Shown here piece after piece: positions 19,822-28,528 of a stretch of DNA of 64,000 nucleotides (its first letter is position 1; every line of letters begins with the position of its first letter). The stretch is taken from assembly GCF_000427665.1 (NCBI RefSeq), contig NZ_KE386572.1:4960373-5024372 (forward strand). Direction: 5' to 3'. The DNA comes from Geminicoccus roseus DSM 18922 (GTDB lineage Bacteria > Pseudomonadota > Alphaproteobacteria > Geminicoccales > Geminicoccaceae). The translations under genes were made by a program, and so were the position numbers. The notes under the pieces were generated by a model, which saw only the letters and a list, made by a program, of their open reading frames with translations, was not told the origin of the DNA and made no database searches.

Positions 19822-21402
19822 TCAGCGCAGGTGGGCCTGCTCCGCCAGGCGGTCGGCCAGCCGGATCGCCAGCGCCACGATGGTCAGGGTCGGGTTGGCG
19901 TAGCCGCCGGTCGGGAACACCGAGCTGCCGACCACGTGGAGATTGTGCATCCCGTGCACCTTCAGGTCGCGGTCGACCACGCCCGCCCCGGGAGCGTCGT
20001 GCATGCGGGTGCCGCCCATCGGGTGCTTGGCGCCCTCGGCGGCGGCGTCGCGCCAGGCGGCATCGTCGGGCGGCACCCGGATCTCCAGCCGGCCGAGCCC
20101 CGCTGACTGGAGCGCCCGGTCGAGCGCCTCGTGCGCGCCCCGGATGCTCGCCACGTCCAGCTCGCTCATCCGCCAGGAAACCTCCGCCAGCGGCCGCCCC
20201 AGCGCGTCCTTGGCCGCCGACAGCCGCACGGCGTTTTCCCCGCGCGGCTGGCACTCGAACAGGCCGCGGGTCCGCCAGCGCCGGGCGGGGGGACCGTTGC
20301 GCCGCATCCGCTCTCTGATCGCGACCAGGAGCCGGTCCGGCCGGCGAAGCGCCGTCCGCAGCGAGCCGCCGGCGCTGCCCGGCACCTTGCGCCCCCGCCA
20401 CTGCTCGACCCGCTCGATCATCGCCTTCACCGCGGGGTCGTCGAAAACCTCGTGGCTCTCGTCGGCGGATTTCAGGCAGATCACGCCCTGGAGCAGCCGG
20501 TCGCGCGCCTGCGGGCCCGGCGAGACCGCGAAGCCGCCCCGGGTCCGGTCGGCGCCCTGGCTGAAATAGAACCCCATGTCCGGCGCCGGGTCGTCCAGCT
20601 CCAGGAAGCCTGCCTCGACAAAGGCGTGCTCGGTGAACCAGCGCCCGACCTGGCCGTGCCGGTTGCCGATCGCCTGGGCCGGATCGTCGCCCGAGGCCAG
20701 CAGCAGGCGGGGATTCTCCACCCCGCCGGCCGCCAGGACGAACTGCCGGCCGGCCACCTCCAGCCGGCGCCCGTTCAGCGTTCGGACCGACAGATGGTCG
20801 ATCCGGTCGCTGTCCGGATGGGCAAAGGCGCGCTCCACCGGGGCGTGCAGATAAACCCGCAGGCTCGGCATGGCCGCCAGCGCCTCGCGATAGGCCGTGC
20901 CGAACCGCAGCCTGCTCTGCTGGAACAAAGCGGGCGTGAACATGGTCCGGTCGAGGTCCAGGGCGCGTGTGCCGCTTCGCGCCTGCCAGGCCGGGACGTC
21001 GTCGTCGAACCCGCCAAGGCCGAACCAGGGGGCGGCGCGCCGGTAGAACGGCATCAGCGCCTCCCGGTCGATCGGCCATCCGGGCCGGCCGAGCTGCGGG
21101 CAGGCGGCGAAGTCGACCGGGTCGAGCGCCCGGCACCATCCTGCCCAGACCTGCGAGGCCCCGCCCAGCGCCACCAGCCTGGTGTCGCGCAGCGGCGGAT
21201 AAGGGTCGCCGATGACCGTTCCCCCGGCCAGGGCCTGGGCTGCTCGGTCATGGCCGAGCCCGCCGGCCTCCAGGAGGCAGACGTCCAGCCCCCTGCCCGC
21301 CAGTTCCATCGCGAGCACGATGCCGGCGGGCCCGCCCCCCACCACCACATGGTCGGCTTCGATCCGGGTCCCGTCGGAAAGACTGCGCGCGTCGACGATC
21401 AC
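19822..21402 (-). CDS. GMC-family FAD-dependent oxidoreductase
   Basis: 526 residues. The FAD-binding motif is 'VVVGGGPAGIVLAMELAG' near the N-terminus, and the C-terminal GMC signature is present: 'HPMGGTRMHDAPGAGVVD', 'LHVVGSSVFPTGGYANPT' and 'LTIVALAIRLADRL'. GMC enzymes oxidise alcohols and sugars, often with a cytochrome or oxygen as acceptor. Its ATG overlaps the stop of the AlkP-superfamily gene upstream. Together with the GT2 gene it forms a three-gene operon that suggests tailoring of a glycan or glycolipid, but no substrate is identifiable. Confidence 0.82.
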   Translation of the reverse strand: MIVDARSLSDGTRIEADHVVVGGGPAGIVLAMELAGRGLDVCLLEAGGLGHDRAAQALAGGTVIGDPYPPLRDTRLVALGGASQVWAGWCRALDPVDFAACPQLGRPGWPIDREALMPFYRRAAPWFGLGGFDDDVPAWQARSGTRALDLDRTMFTPALFQQSRLRFGTAYREALAAMPSLRVYLHAPVERAFAHPDSDRIDHLSVRTLNGRRLEVAGRQFVLAAGGVENPRLLLASGDDPAQAIGNRHGQVGRWFTEHAFVEAGFLELDDPAPDMGFYFSQGADRTRGGFAVSPGPQARDRLLQGVICLKSADESHEVFDDPAVKAMIERVEQWRGRKVPGSAGGSLRTALRRPDRLLVAIRERMRRNGPPARRWRTRGLFECQPRGENAVRLSAAKDALGRPLAEVSWRMSELDVASIRGAHEALDRALQSAGLGRLEIRVPPDDAAWRDAAAEGAKHPMGGTRMHDAPGAGVVDRDLKVHGMHNLHVVGSSVFPTGGYANPTLTIVALAIRLADRLAEQAHLR

Positions 21403-22964
21403 GCCGCCAGCTCGCTTCCGTGCAGCGCCAGGGCCCGCCCGCTCATCGAAGGGTCCGGCGGCAGGCCCAGCAGGGCCAGCGCGGTCGGCGCCAGGTCGAC
21501 GATCGACCCGCCCTCCGGCCCGCTGCCGGCCTCAATGCCCGGCCCCGCCGCCACGAACCAGGCCTCCGCACGATGGTTGCCGGCCCGGCCGGAGGGGAAG
21601 TGCTTGGGCAGGTCATGGACAAAGCCCGGCAGGACGTCGCAGGCGATGCGGCGCACCGGTTCCGCTCCCGCCGGGCTCCAGCGCACCAGGAGGTCGGGTA
21701 GCAGGTCGCGCTGCTCGGCCGGCCCGGGTGTGCGGCTCCACGGCCGCTCCACGGCCGCCACCAGGCTGCGCCCGGTGTCCGCGTCGCGCAGCCCGGACAG
21801 GCGCTCCTCCAGCCGCGCGCACAGCTCCTCGTAGGCATCGCCCGGGGGAACGATGCCGTCGCGCTCGCGGCCCTGCAGGTTGATCCGCACATAGCCGGCA
21901 AGGTCCACCGGCATCGGGAAATGGGTGGTGGCGCGCCAGTCCAGCATCCGAGCCGACCAGATCGACGCCAGGCGGTGGCCGACCTCCGCCGGCAGCCGCG
22001 CCAGGACCGGCCGGATCCAGTGGAACGGGATCCGCCGCTTGATCCGGTAGAGCAGCCCGCGCTTCGCTGTTTTGCCGCTCTCCGCCGCGTCCATCGCCGC
22101 CATCAAATCGGGGAAATGGTCGGCCATGCCGTGGTTCTTCTCCATCCCGTGCAGCGCGAACACCATCACCCGCGCCGCCGGGTCGGCCGCCTCCAGGACT
22201 TGGCCGATCGCCTGGTCGATGCGCTGGTAGATCTCGGCCAGCGCCCCCTCCAGCCGCGCCCGCGCGTCGTCGTCCAGGCTACGCGTGTCGACCTGCGACA
22301 GGTCCCAGAGATAGTGCCCGCCGCGGTGGCTGGCGCCGAACACCAGGCAGGCCAGGTCGAACCGCCTGTCTTTGAGGAGGTCAGCCGCGATCGCCGCCAT
22401 CTGGTCGGTGGCGCGCAGGAGCTGGCCGCGCAGCCGGTCGAGGCCGCCAGCGTCCTGCAGGCCGAATTGCTCCACCTCCATCGCCGGCGGGCCGTGGCGC
22501 CGCTTGAGGTCCCGCCACAGGCCGGGCGGCGAGGCGGCCCGGGAGATCAGGTCGTGGGTGCCCCAGCCGCCGAGATAGATCCCTTCGGCGCCGACCCGCG
22601 GCTCGCCCACCACCATCGGCATGTCGATGGCGGCCACCCGCAGCCCCGCCGCGGCGACCCGCTCGTAGAACGGCCGGTCCGGCAGCCAGGCCTCGCTCGG
22701 CACCTCGATCCGCATCGCCCGGGCGCGCCAGAGCTTGTTGTGGTAGATGCCGTGCCGCTCCACCGGGCGCCCGGTATAGAAGCTGGGCCAGACCCCGCCG
22801 GCATACGCCCCGGCCACGGTGGCGAGGCCGCCGCTCTGGCCGCGCTTCTCCAGCCCGGCCAGCACCGGCATCCGCCCCTCTGCCATCAGCCGGCGGACCA
22901 GGCCGCGGTCGGCGGCATCGATGCCGATCATGATCACCGGGCGTCGTTCGGGCATTGTCGCCAT
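21399..22964 (-). CDS. Alkaline-phosphatase-superfamily protein (type I phosphodiesterase / nucleotide pyrophosphatase-like)
   Basis: About 521 residues. The N-terminus has the fold's first metal region 'IGIDAADRGLVRRLM', then 'GVWPSFYTGRPVERHGIYHN', where the Thr is the likely nucleophile. Later come 'FGASHRGGHYLWD', 'FALHGMEKNHGMADH' and the C-terminal 'GNHRAEAWFVAAGPGI'. These match a subgroup whose metal motifs differ from classic 'SDHG'. Probably a phosphodiesterase or phosphoglycan-modifying enzyme. No signal peptide is seen. The start is ATG 22964 or a GTG 6 bases upstream, which overlaps the GT2 stop (GTGA); the ATG has the weaker coupling argument. Confidence 0.72.
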   Translation of the reverse strand: MATMPERRPVIMIGIDAADRGLVRRLMAEGRMPVLAGLEKRGQSGGLATVAGAYAGGVWPSFYTGRPVERHGIYHNKLWRARAMRIEVPSEAWLPDRPFYERVAAAGLRVAAIDMPMVVGEPRVGAEGIYLGGWGTHDLISRAASPPGLWRDLKRRHGPPAMEVEQFGLQDAGGLDRLRGQLLRATDQMAAIAADLLKDRRFDLACLVFGASHRGGHYLWDLSQVDTRSLDDDARARLEGALAEIYQRIDQAIGQVLEAADPAARVMVFALHGMEKNHGMADHFPDLMAAMDAAESGKTAKRGLLYRIKRRIPFHWIRPVLARLPAEVGHRLASIWSARMLDWRATTHFPMPVDLAGYVRINLQGRERDGIVPPGDAYEELCARLEERLSGLRDADTGRSLVAAVERPWSRTPGPAEQRDLLPDLLVRWSPAGAEPVRRIACDVLPGFVHDLPKHFPSGRAGNHRAEAWFVAAGPGIEAGSGPEGGSIVDLAPTALALLGLPPDPSMSGRALALHGSELAA

Positions 22965-22966
22965 CG

Positions 22967-24043
22967 TCACAGGAACCGTCGCACGCAGAGGAAATGGCCG
23001 TTCAGGGCGCCTTCCAGGAGCCACACCGCCGCCTTCTTGCGCCGGCCGAGCCGCACCCAGCCGGTCAGGGGCAGCGGCCCGTGCCGGAAGATCGCGCGGT
23101 CGGCGACCTTGCGGGTCGACTGCACCAGGCGGCGCTTCTCCCGCAGGGCCGGCCAGGCCGAGCGCAGCGAGCGCAGCGCCGCCCACCAGGCCGGCCGCAT
23201 GCCCGAGGCGCTCAGAAAGCCCAGCTGCGCCAGCTCGTACAGGCACAAGGCCGGCAGCAGGAGGCAGATCGAGCGGCCGGAATAGCTCTTGGCGACCACG
23301 AACCAGCGGTTGCGCACTAGGAAGAACACGCGCTGCGGCGACGCGGTCATGCCGGGGCGGTAGGACAGGCCGCGGGTGCCCTGGCCATGCAGCACCACCG
23401 CGCGCGGGTCGATCCACAGCTCGTGGCCGAGCAAGCGGGCGCGCACCCCGAAATCATGGTCCTCGAGGTTGAAGCCGAAATCCTCGTCGAACGGCACCGC
23501 GCCGCGCCAGCGGCCGCGGTCGATCAGGAAGCAGGCGGTCACCACCGAACCGGTCGGTGCGGGAATGGCGGCGACGCTGGCGGCCTCGCGGTCGGCATGG
23601 CGCGGGATCATCAGCCCCAGGAAGTGGCAGTCGGCGCTCTCGTACTGGATCACCGCCGGCTGCCGCTCGTAGAGGACCCTGGGAACCGCCACCAGCGCCT
23701 CCGGCCGGGCATCCAGGGTCTCGCCCAGCATCGCCAGGGTGGAGCCGGTCAGCCGGACATCGTTGTCCAGGAACAGGATCCGGTCGCAGCCGGCGGCGGC
23801 GAACCCGGCATTGCGCGCCCCGGCCGGGCCCAGATTGGTTGGCAGCGCCAGGACGCGCAGGCCGGGGCACAGCTGGACCGCGAGTTCCGGGCTGCCGTCG
23901 GCGGAGGCGTTGTCGACCAGCAGGATCTCCGCGTCCGCCTCGGCATGCGCTTGCACCGAGGCCAGGGTCGCTGGCAGATGGCCGGCCCCGTTATAGTTGA
24001 TGATGCAGATGGTGATACGGCCGCACGCCGTCCGGCCGCTCAT
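22967..24043 (-). CDS. Family 2 glycosyltransferase
   Basis: 358 residues. The GT-A nucleotide-sugar domain begins 'ITICIINYNGAGHLPATLASV', followed by 'ILLVDNASADGSPELA', 'NLGPAGARNAGFAAA' and 'DRILFLDNDVRLT', with the DxD-like metal site. 'FDEDFGFNLEDHDFGVRARL' is the acceptor-side motif of rhamnosyltransferase-like GT2 enzymes. A hydrophobic stretch near the C-terminus ('LLLPALCLYELAQLGFL') may bind the membrane. First gene of the GT2-AlkP-GMC operon. Sugar donor and acceptor are unknown. Confidence 0.85.
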   Translation of the reverse strand: MSGRTACGRITICIINYNGAGHLPATLASVQAHAEADAEILLVDNASADGSPELAVQLCPGLRVLALPTNLGPAGARNAGFAAAGCDRILFLDNDVRLTGSTLAMLGETLDARPEALVAVPRVLYERQPAVIQYESADCHFLGLMIPRHADREAASVAAIPAPTGSVVTACFLIDRGRWRGAVPFDEDFGFNLEDHDFGVRARLLGHELWIDPRAVVLHGQGTRGLSYRPGMTASPQRVFFLVRNRWFVVAKSYSGRSICLLLPALCLYELAQLGFLSASGMRPAWWAALRSLRSAWPALREKRRLVQSTRKVADRAIFRHGPLPLTGWVRLGRRKKAAVWLLEGALNGHFLCVRRFL

Positions 24044-24327
24044 GCGCAGGAGCCGCCCGGATCATGCCGGAGGAACTTCTCGCCGCGCACCGTCCGCGGC
24101 GGCACCCGTTCCCGCCGGCACCATGATACCTGCCTGCCGAGCATCCGGCCTCGTTCCGACCAAGGGCAAACGCACCGGGCGTCCCAGAGCCGGCTGAGCG
24201 CAGCATCGCGTTCCGCGCTGCCCGGCCTGGCCCGCTCCGGCCCGATCCGTTCAGGATCCCCTACCACGATCGGACATGGACGATGAAGCGGCTTGCTCTG
24301 ACGTTGCGGATCCGCCGCCGGGTGAGT
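24044..24327. other. Intergenic region upstream of the GT2 operon
   Basis: 284 bp between the GT2 start and the stop codon of the AlkA-like gene, both on the minus strand. It should contain the operon's promoter. A 75-codon minus-strand reading frame overlaps the GT2 start by ATGA but shows no recognisable domain and is rich in Arg, Pro and Gly as random GC-rich frames are. No clear -35/-10 pair or hairpin was found. Confidence 0.3.
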
Positions 24328-24969
24328 TCAGCCGGCGGCTTCGAGGGTGGTGGCACCGTAGTAATGCCAGAGGAACAGTGCCCCCACCCCACGCCAGGGC
24401 GCCCAGTCCGCCACCATCGCGCGCAGCGCCTTGGCGCTCGGGCGGGCTTCCAGGCCGCGCAGGCGCTGGTAGGCGATCTGCATCGCCAGGTCGTCGGCGG
24501 GGAACACGTCAACCCGGCCGAGCGCGAACAGGAGGTAGATGTCGGCACTCCAGCGCCCGAAGCCCGGCACCGCCACGATCTGGGCGATGATTTCCGCCTC
24601 GCTGGCCAGGTCGTGCCCGTCCAGGTCGAGCGCCCCGTCCAGCACGGCCGCGGCCATGGCCCGGGCATGGTCGATCTTGCGCCGCCCCATGCCGCAGGCC
24701 CGCAGGGTCTCGACCGTCTGCGCCGCCAGCCAGTGATGGTCGGGACGCTCCCCCGCCGCCTCCTCCAGCCGCCGCCAGATCGCCGCAGCCGCCTTGGTCG
24801 AGATCTGCTGGGCGGTCATGATCTGCAGGAGCGTGGCGAAGCCCGGCGGCTGGATGCGCGGGGGCGGGTCGCCGATCCTGGCGCGCAACGCCGCGACCTG
24901 CGGGTCACGCGCAGCCAATTCCTGCATGCCGCGACGGATCTTCTCCTCGTCCACCCTGTTCCTCGCCAC
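24328..24969 (-). CDS. DNA-3-methyladenine glycosylase, AlkA-like HhH-GPD family
   Basis: 213 residues, the compact form lacking the N-terminal AlkA domain. It excises alkylated purines in base-excision repair. The helix-hairpin-helix is 'QIVAVPGFGRWSADIYLL' and the catalytic Asp is in 'RVDVFPADDLAMQ', matching the DVF-P-DD motif of AlkA. The N-terminal 'LLQIMTAQQISTKAAAAIW' is the usual GPD core helix. Divergent from the TMEM43-like gene with about 53 bp between. Confidence 0.9.
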   Translation of the reverse strand: MARNRVDEEKIRRGMQELAARDPQVAALRARIGDPPPRIQPPGFATLLQIMTAQQISTKAAAAIWRRLEEAAGERPDHHWLAAQTVETLRACGMGRRKIDHARAMAAAVLDGALDLDGHDLASEAEIIAQIVAVPGFGRWSADIYLLFALGRVDVFPADDLAMQIAYQRLRGLEARPSAKALRAMVADWAPWRGVGALFLWHYYGATTLEAAG

Positions 24970-25022
24970 CAGATCCTGTCTTCGCCCGTATCGCCACCGG
25001 CAACTCGCATGGGAGCCGCAAG

Positions 25023-26000
25023 TTGAGCAAGTCGATCGTGCCGCTCGTCGTCGGCCTGCTCCTGGTGGTCGCGGCGGCGCTGGCGACCGTCTGGAACGAA
25101 CGGCGCGCCGGGGCCGGTGCCGACCTGCGCGGCCTGGTGCAGGCCGAGCTGGTCGAGGCCGGCCATCAGGAGGTCGAGCCGGCGCTGGAGGGCGAGATCC
25201 TGCGGGTCGCCGGCCCGGTCAGCGCCGACGGCCATGTCCGCGAGCCGGCGCTCGATAAGAGCTTCCCAGTCCTGCGCCTGGACCGGATCGTCGAGACCGC
25301 CCAGTGGCGGGAGGAGGAGATCGTCACCCAGGGCGGCCGGGACCTGCGCTACCATCTGGTCTGGTCGGCCAGCCGGATCGATTCCAGCCGGTTCCGCGAC
25401 GGGGGCGGCGCCCACCCCAACCCGCCCCTGCGCCTGGAAAGCGAGCGGTTCCTGGCGCCCTCGCCCCGGCTGGGCGCCTGGAGCGCCGACCATGCGCTCT
25501 GGCACGCGATCCGGGCGACGGAGCCGGTGCGCCTGCCCGACCGGATCGAGCTCAGCGAGCTCGGCCCGTTCTCCCGGGGCAGCGACTGGTGGTGGTCCGG
25601 CGACCCGGACCGGCCGGCGCCCGGCGACATCCGGTTGCGCTACCGGTCGGTGCCGCTCGCCAGGGTGACCCTGATCGGCCGGGCGCAGGACGGGCGCCTC
25701 ACCACCCTGGCGGACGAGCAGGGCGAGGAGCTGGCGCTGGGAGCGCTCGGCGACGTTCCGGCGGACGAGCTGGTCGGCAAGGCGGCGACCCTGTCCGCGA
25801 CCGAGACCTGGAAGCTGCGCCTGCTCACCCTGGCGGTGTTCCTGCTGGGCGGCTTCATCCTGGCATTCGCCCTCAAGCGCCTGGCCCCGGAGCTGCTGGC
25901 CGAGCTTGGCGGCAACATCCGGACCACGGGCGGGCTTGGCGGACTCCTCATGTGGCTGGGCGCCACCGTAACCGTCTGGTTACTCGTGCGCTTCCGCTAA
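25023..26000 (+). CDS. TMEM43-family membrane protein
   Basis: 325 residues from a TTG with 'GGGAG' 7 bases before it. One N-terminal helix ('IVPLVVGLLLVVAAALATVW') is followed directly by 'NERRAG', matching the WNEGRA-like motif of the TMEM43 (LUMA) family. A large extracytoplasmic part contains 'REEEIVTQGG', 'NPPLRLESERF' and 'GDIRLRYRSVPLARVTLIG', and the C-terminus has two or three membrane helices. Bacterial members have no known function; the eukaryotic protein sits in the inner nuclear membrane. Assigned from motif pattern, without a search. Confidence 0.65.
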   Translation: MSKSIVPLVVGLLLVVAAALATVWNERRAGAGADLRGLVQAELVEAGHQEVEPALEGEILRVAGPVSADGHVREPALDKSFPVLRLDRIVETAQWREEEIVTQGGRDLRYHLVWSASRIDSSRFRDGGGAHPNPPLRLESERFLAPSPRLGAWSADHALWHAIRATEPVRLPDRIELSELGPFSRGSDWWWSGDPDRPAPGDIRLRYRSVPLARVTLIGRAQDGRLTTLADEQGEELALGALGDVPADELVGKAATLSATETWKLRLLTLAVFLLGGFILAFALKRLAPELLAELGGNIRTTGGLGGLLMWLGATVTVWLLVRFR

Positions 26001-26124
26001 CCCACGCTCACGCCGTAGATTTTTCGCTCTCCCAGATCGCTTCAAACGTGGGCGGGCGCGTGCTACCCCCAGTCGAGGCAGCGCTGGAGGCGTGGCCGTC
26101 GGGACCTGCAGGGAAGGAACGGGC

Positions 26125-27747
26125 ATGGAACGCGAGCAGATGGCCTACGACGTGGTGATCGTGGGCGCCGGGCCGTCCGGCCTCGCCTGCGCGATCCGCC
26201 TCAAGCAGCTTGCCGGCGACGACCTCTCGGTCTGCATCATCGAGAAGGGCGCGGAGGTCGGCGCCCACATCCTGTCCGGGGCGGTGCTGGAGCCGCGCTC
26301 CCTGAACGAGCTCCTGCCCGACTGGAAGAGCATGGGCGCGCCGGTGGAGACCGAGGTCACCGACGACCAGTTCCTGCTCCTGACCGAGAAGGGTGCCCGC
26401 CGCCTGCCCACGCCGCCGCCCATGCACAACCATGGCAACTACATCATCTCGCTGGGCGTTCTGTGCCGCTGGCTGGCCGAGCAGGCCGAGGCCATGGGCG
26501 TCGAGATCTACCCAGGCTTCGCCGCCGCCGAGGTGCTCTACGACGAGCGGGGTGCGGTGCGCGGCGTCGCCACCGGCGACATGGGTGTCGGGCGTGACGG
26601 CAAGCCGACCGACGCCTACCAGCCCGGGATGGAGCTGGTCGGCCGGCTGACCCTGTTCGCGGAAGGCTGCCGCGGCTCGCTGACCAAGACCCTGTTCGAG
26701 CGCTTCAACCTGCGCGACGGCGTCGACCCGCAGACCTACGGGATCGGCATCAAGGAGCTCTGGGAGGTCGACCCCGCCCAGTTCAAGAAGGGCCTGGCGG
26801 TCCACTCGATCGGCTGGCCGCTCGACCCCAAGACCTATGGCGGGTCCTGGCTCTACCACTGGAAGGACAACCAGGTCTCGTTCGGCTTCGTGGTCGGCCT
26901 GGACTACGCCAACCCCTATCTGTCGCCGTTCGACGAGATGCAGCGCCTGAAGCTGCACCCGGCGATGCGGCCGGTCTTCGAGGGCGGAAGGCGGATCGGC
27001 TACGGCGCGCGCGCGCTGAGCGAGGGCGGCCTGCAGTCCCTGCCCAAGCTGGTGTTTCCCGGCGGCGCCCTGATCGGCGACACCGCGGGCTTCCTGAACG
27101 TGCCCAAGATCAAGGGCACCCACACCGCGATGAAGTCCGGGATGCTGTGCGCCGAGGCGGCGGCCGAGGCGCTCAAGGCGACCGGCGACCAGCCGGTCAC
27201 GCTGGATTCCTACCCGGCCCTGTTCCGCAGCTCCTGGCTGTACGAGGAGCTGCACGGCGTCCGCAACATCCGCCCCTCCTTCCGGCGCGGCCTTTATGCC
27301 GGCCTCGCCTTCTCCGCGATGGACACCTACGTGTTCCGCGGCAAGGCGCCCTGGACCCTGCACCACCACACCGACCACGGCGCCACCGAGCCCAAGTCGA
27401 AGCACCACCCGATCGACTATCCGAAGCCCGACGGCAAGCTGACCTTCGACCGGCTGAGTTCGGTCTTCCTCTCCGGCACCAACCACGAGGAAGACCAGCC
27501 CTGCCACCTGCGGCTCAAGGACCCGACCGTCCCGACCCGGATCAACCTGCCGACCTATGATGCGCCGGAGCAGCGCTACTGCCCGGCGGCGGTCTACGAG
27601 ATCGTCCAGGAGAACGGCGAGCCCAGGCTGCAGATCAACGCGCAGAACTGCGTGCACTGCAAGACCTGCGATATCAAGGACATGACCCAGAACATCAACT
27701 GGGTGACCCCGCAGGGCGGCGGCGGCCCGGTCTACGGGACCATGTGA
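26125..27747 (+). CDS. Electron-transfer flavoprotein:ubiquinone oxidoreductase
   Basis: 540 residues, full length. Membrane-associated enzyme passing electrons from ETF to ubiquinone, draining acyl-CoA and similar dehydrogenases such as the isovaleryl-type enzyme at 75-1229. FAD motif 'VIVGAGPSGLACAIRLKQL', second FAD segment 'GALIGDTAGFLNVPKIKGTH', ubiquinone-site region 'GGSWLYHWKDNQVSFG', and the 4Fe-4S ligands in 'YCPAAVYE' plus 'CVHCKTCDIKD'. The ATG at MEREQMAYD has 'GGGAAGGA' about 7 bases upstream. The etfAB genes are not in the window. Confidence 0.95.
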   Translation: MEREQMAYDVVIVGAGPSGLACAIRLKQLAGDDLSVCIIEKGAEVGAHILSGAVLEPRSLNELLPDWKSMGAPVETEVTDDQFLLLTEKGARRLPTPPPMHNHGNYIISLGVLCRWLAEQAEAMGVEIYPGFAAAEVLYDERGAVRGVATGDMGVGRDGKPTDAYQPGMELVGRLTLFAEGCRGSLTKTLFERFNLRDGVDPQTYGIGIKELWEVDPAQFKKGLAVHSIGWPLDPKTYGGSWLYHWKDNQVSFGFVVGLDYANPYLSPFDEMQRLKLHPAMRPVFEGGRRIGYGARALSEGGLQSLPKLVFPGGALIGDTAGFLNVPKIKGTHTAMKSGMLCAEAAAEALKATGDQPVTLDSYPALFRSSWLYEELHGVRNIRPSFRRGLYAGLAFSAMDTYVFRGKAPWTLHHHTDHGATEPKSKHHPIDYPKPDGKLTFDRLSSVFLSGTNHEEDQPCHLRLKDPTVPTRINLPTYDAPEQRYCPAAVYEIVQENGEPRLQINAQNCVHCKTCDIKDMTQNINWVTPQGGGGPVYGTM

Positions 27748-27795
27748 CCGGGCGGGCCGGAACGCTCGGAAGCCGCGGCTGCCCTGGTTTAAACA

Positions 27796-27824
27796 TTGAC
27801 CGTGTAGTTTGGGCCGACGATGTT
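27796..27824 (+). promoter_or_regulatory. Candidate promoter for the Ysc84-like lipoprotein gene
   Basis: 'TTGACC' at 27796-27801, a 17-base spacer and 'GATGTT' at 27819-27824, within the 110 bp gap after ETF-QO and 34 bp before the lipoprotein start codon. The -35 is good and the -10 is poor. An AT-rich 'GTTTAAACATTGAC' surrounds the -35. Confidence 0.35.
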
Positions 27825-27857
27825 CCTGTCTCGCTCGGAAGACTGGAGAAGAACGCC

Positions 27858-28451
27858 ATGAAGTCTGCGACGCTCACTGCCTGCGCCCTGCTGGTCTCGG
27901 CCGGCCTGCTCGGTGCCTGTGCTCCTGCCGGCACCGAGCGACCGGGCACGCCCGCCGCCGAGGCGACCGCCCAGCCCTCCAAGGCCGCGACGCTGGATTC
28001 GGCGGTCGACACCGCGCTGCTCGACCTCTATCGCGCCGCGCCCGGCGCCGAGGCGCTGGTGAACAACGCCAAGGGCGTGCTGGTGTTCCCCTCCATCACT
28101 AAGGCCGGCTTCATCGCGGGTGCGGAGTTCGGCGAGGGCGCCTTGCGCGTCAACAAGGAGACGGTGGGCTACTACCAGCTGGCCGCCGGCTCGTTCGGTC
28201 TGACCGCCGGCGTCCAGAACGCGTCGCAGGTGATCCTGTTCAACACCGACGAGGCGCTGGAATCCTTCCGCAACAGCAGTGGCTGGACGGCCGGCGCCGA
28301 CGCCTCGGTGGCGCTGCTGCAGATCGGTGCCGGCGGCACCATCGATACCCGCACCGCCAACTCGCCGGTCCAGGCGATCGTCTACAACACCTCCGGCCTG
28401 ATGGCGGACGCCTCGATCCAGGGCCAGAAGATCACCAAGTTCGAGCCCTGA
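27858..28451 (+). CDS. Ysc84/SYLF-domain lipoprotein
   Basis: 197 residues. The signal peptide ends in the lipobox 'LLGAC' with Cys21, so this is a lipoprotein. The body has the SYLF/Ysc84 pattern: 'LVNNAKGVLVFPSITKAGFI', 'GYYQLAAGSFGLTAGVQ', and 'FRNSSGWTAGADASVALLQIG' near the C-terminus. SYLF domains bind phosphoinositides in eukaryotes; the bacterial role is unknown but probably in the envelope. A good ribosome-binding site 'GGAGAAG' precedes the ATG. Confidence 0.82.
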   Translation: MKSATLTACALLVSAGLLGACAPAGTERPGTPAAEATAQPSKAATLDSAVDTALLDLYRAAPGAEALVNNAKGVLVFPSITKAGFIAGAEFGEGALRVNKETVGYYQLAAGSFGLTAGVQNASQVILFNTDEALESFRNSSGWTAGADASVALLQIGAGGTIDTRTANSPVQAIVYNTSGLMADASIQGQKITKFEP

Positions 28452-28528
28452 ACGAAGCTGCTTCCTCCCCTACGCGCGCTGATGGCCAGCGCGCGTGGCG
28501 CCTGCCGGGCGAGCTGCCCGACAAGGTC

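Noticed and set aside
21399-22964. Loss of metal ligands in the AlkP-superfamily protein
   Set aside because: 'FGASHRGGHYLWD' and 'ALHGME' differ from the classic motifs but resemble a known subgroup of this superfamily, so degeneracy cannot be claimed.
24040-24267. A 75-codon minus-strand frame overlapping the GT2 start by ATGA
   Set aside because: Overlap alone is not enough; composition is like random GC-rich frames and it lacks a good ribosome-binding site or recognisable domain.
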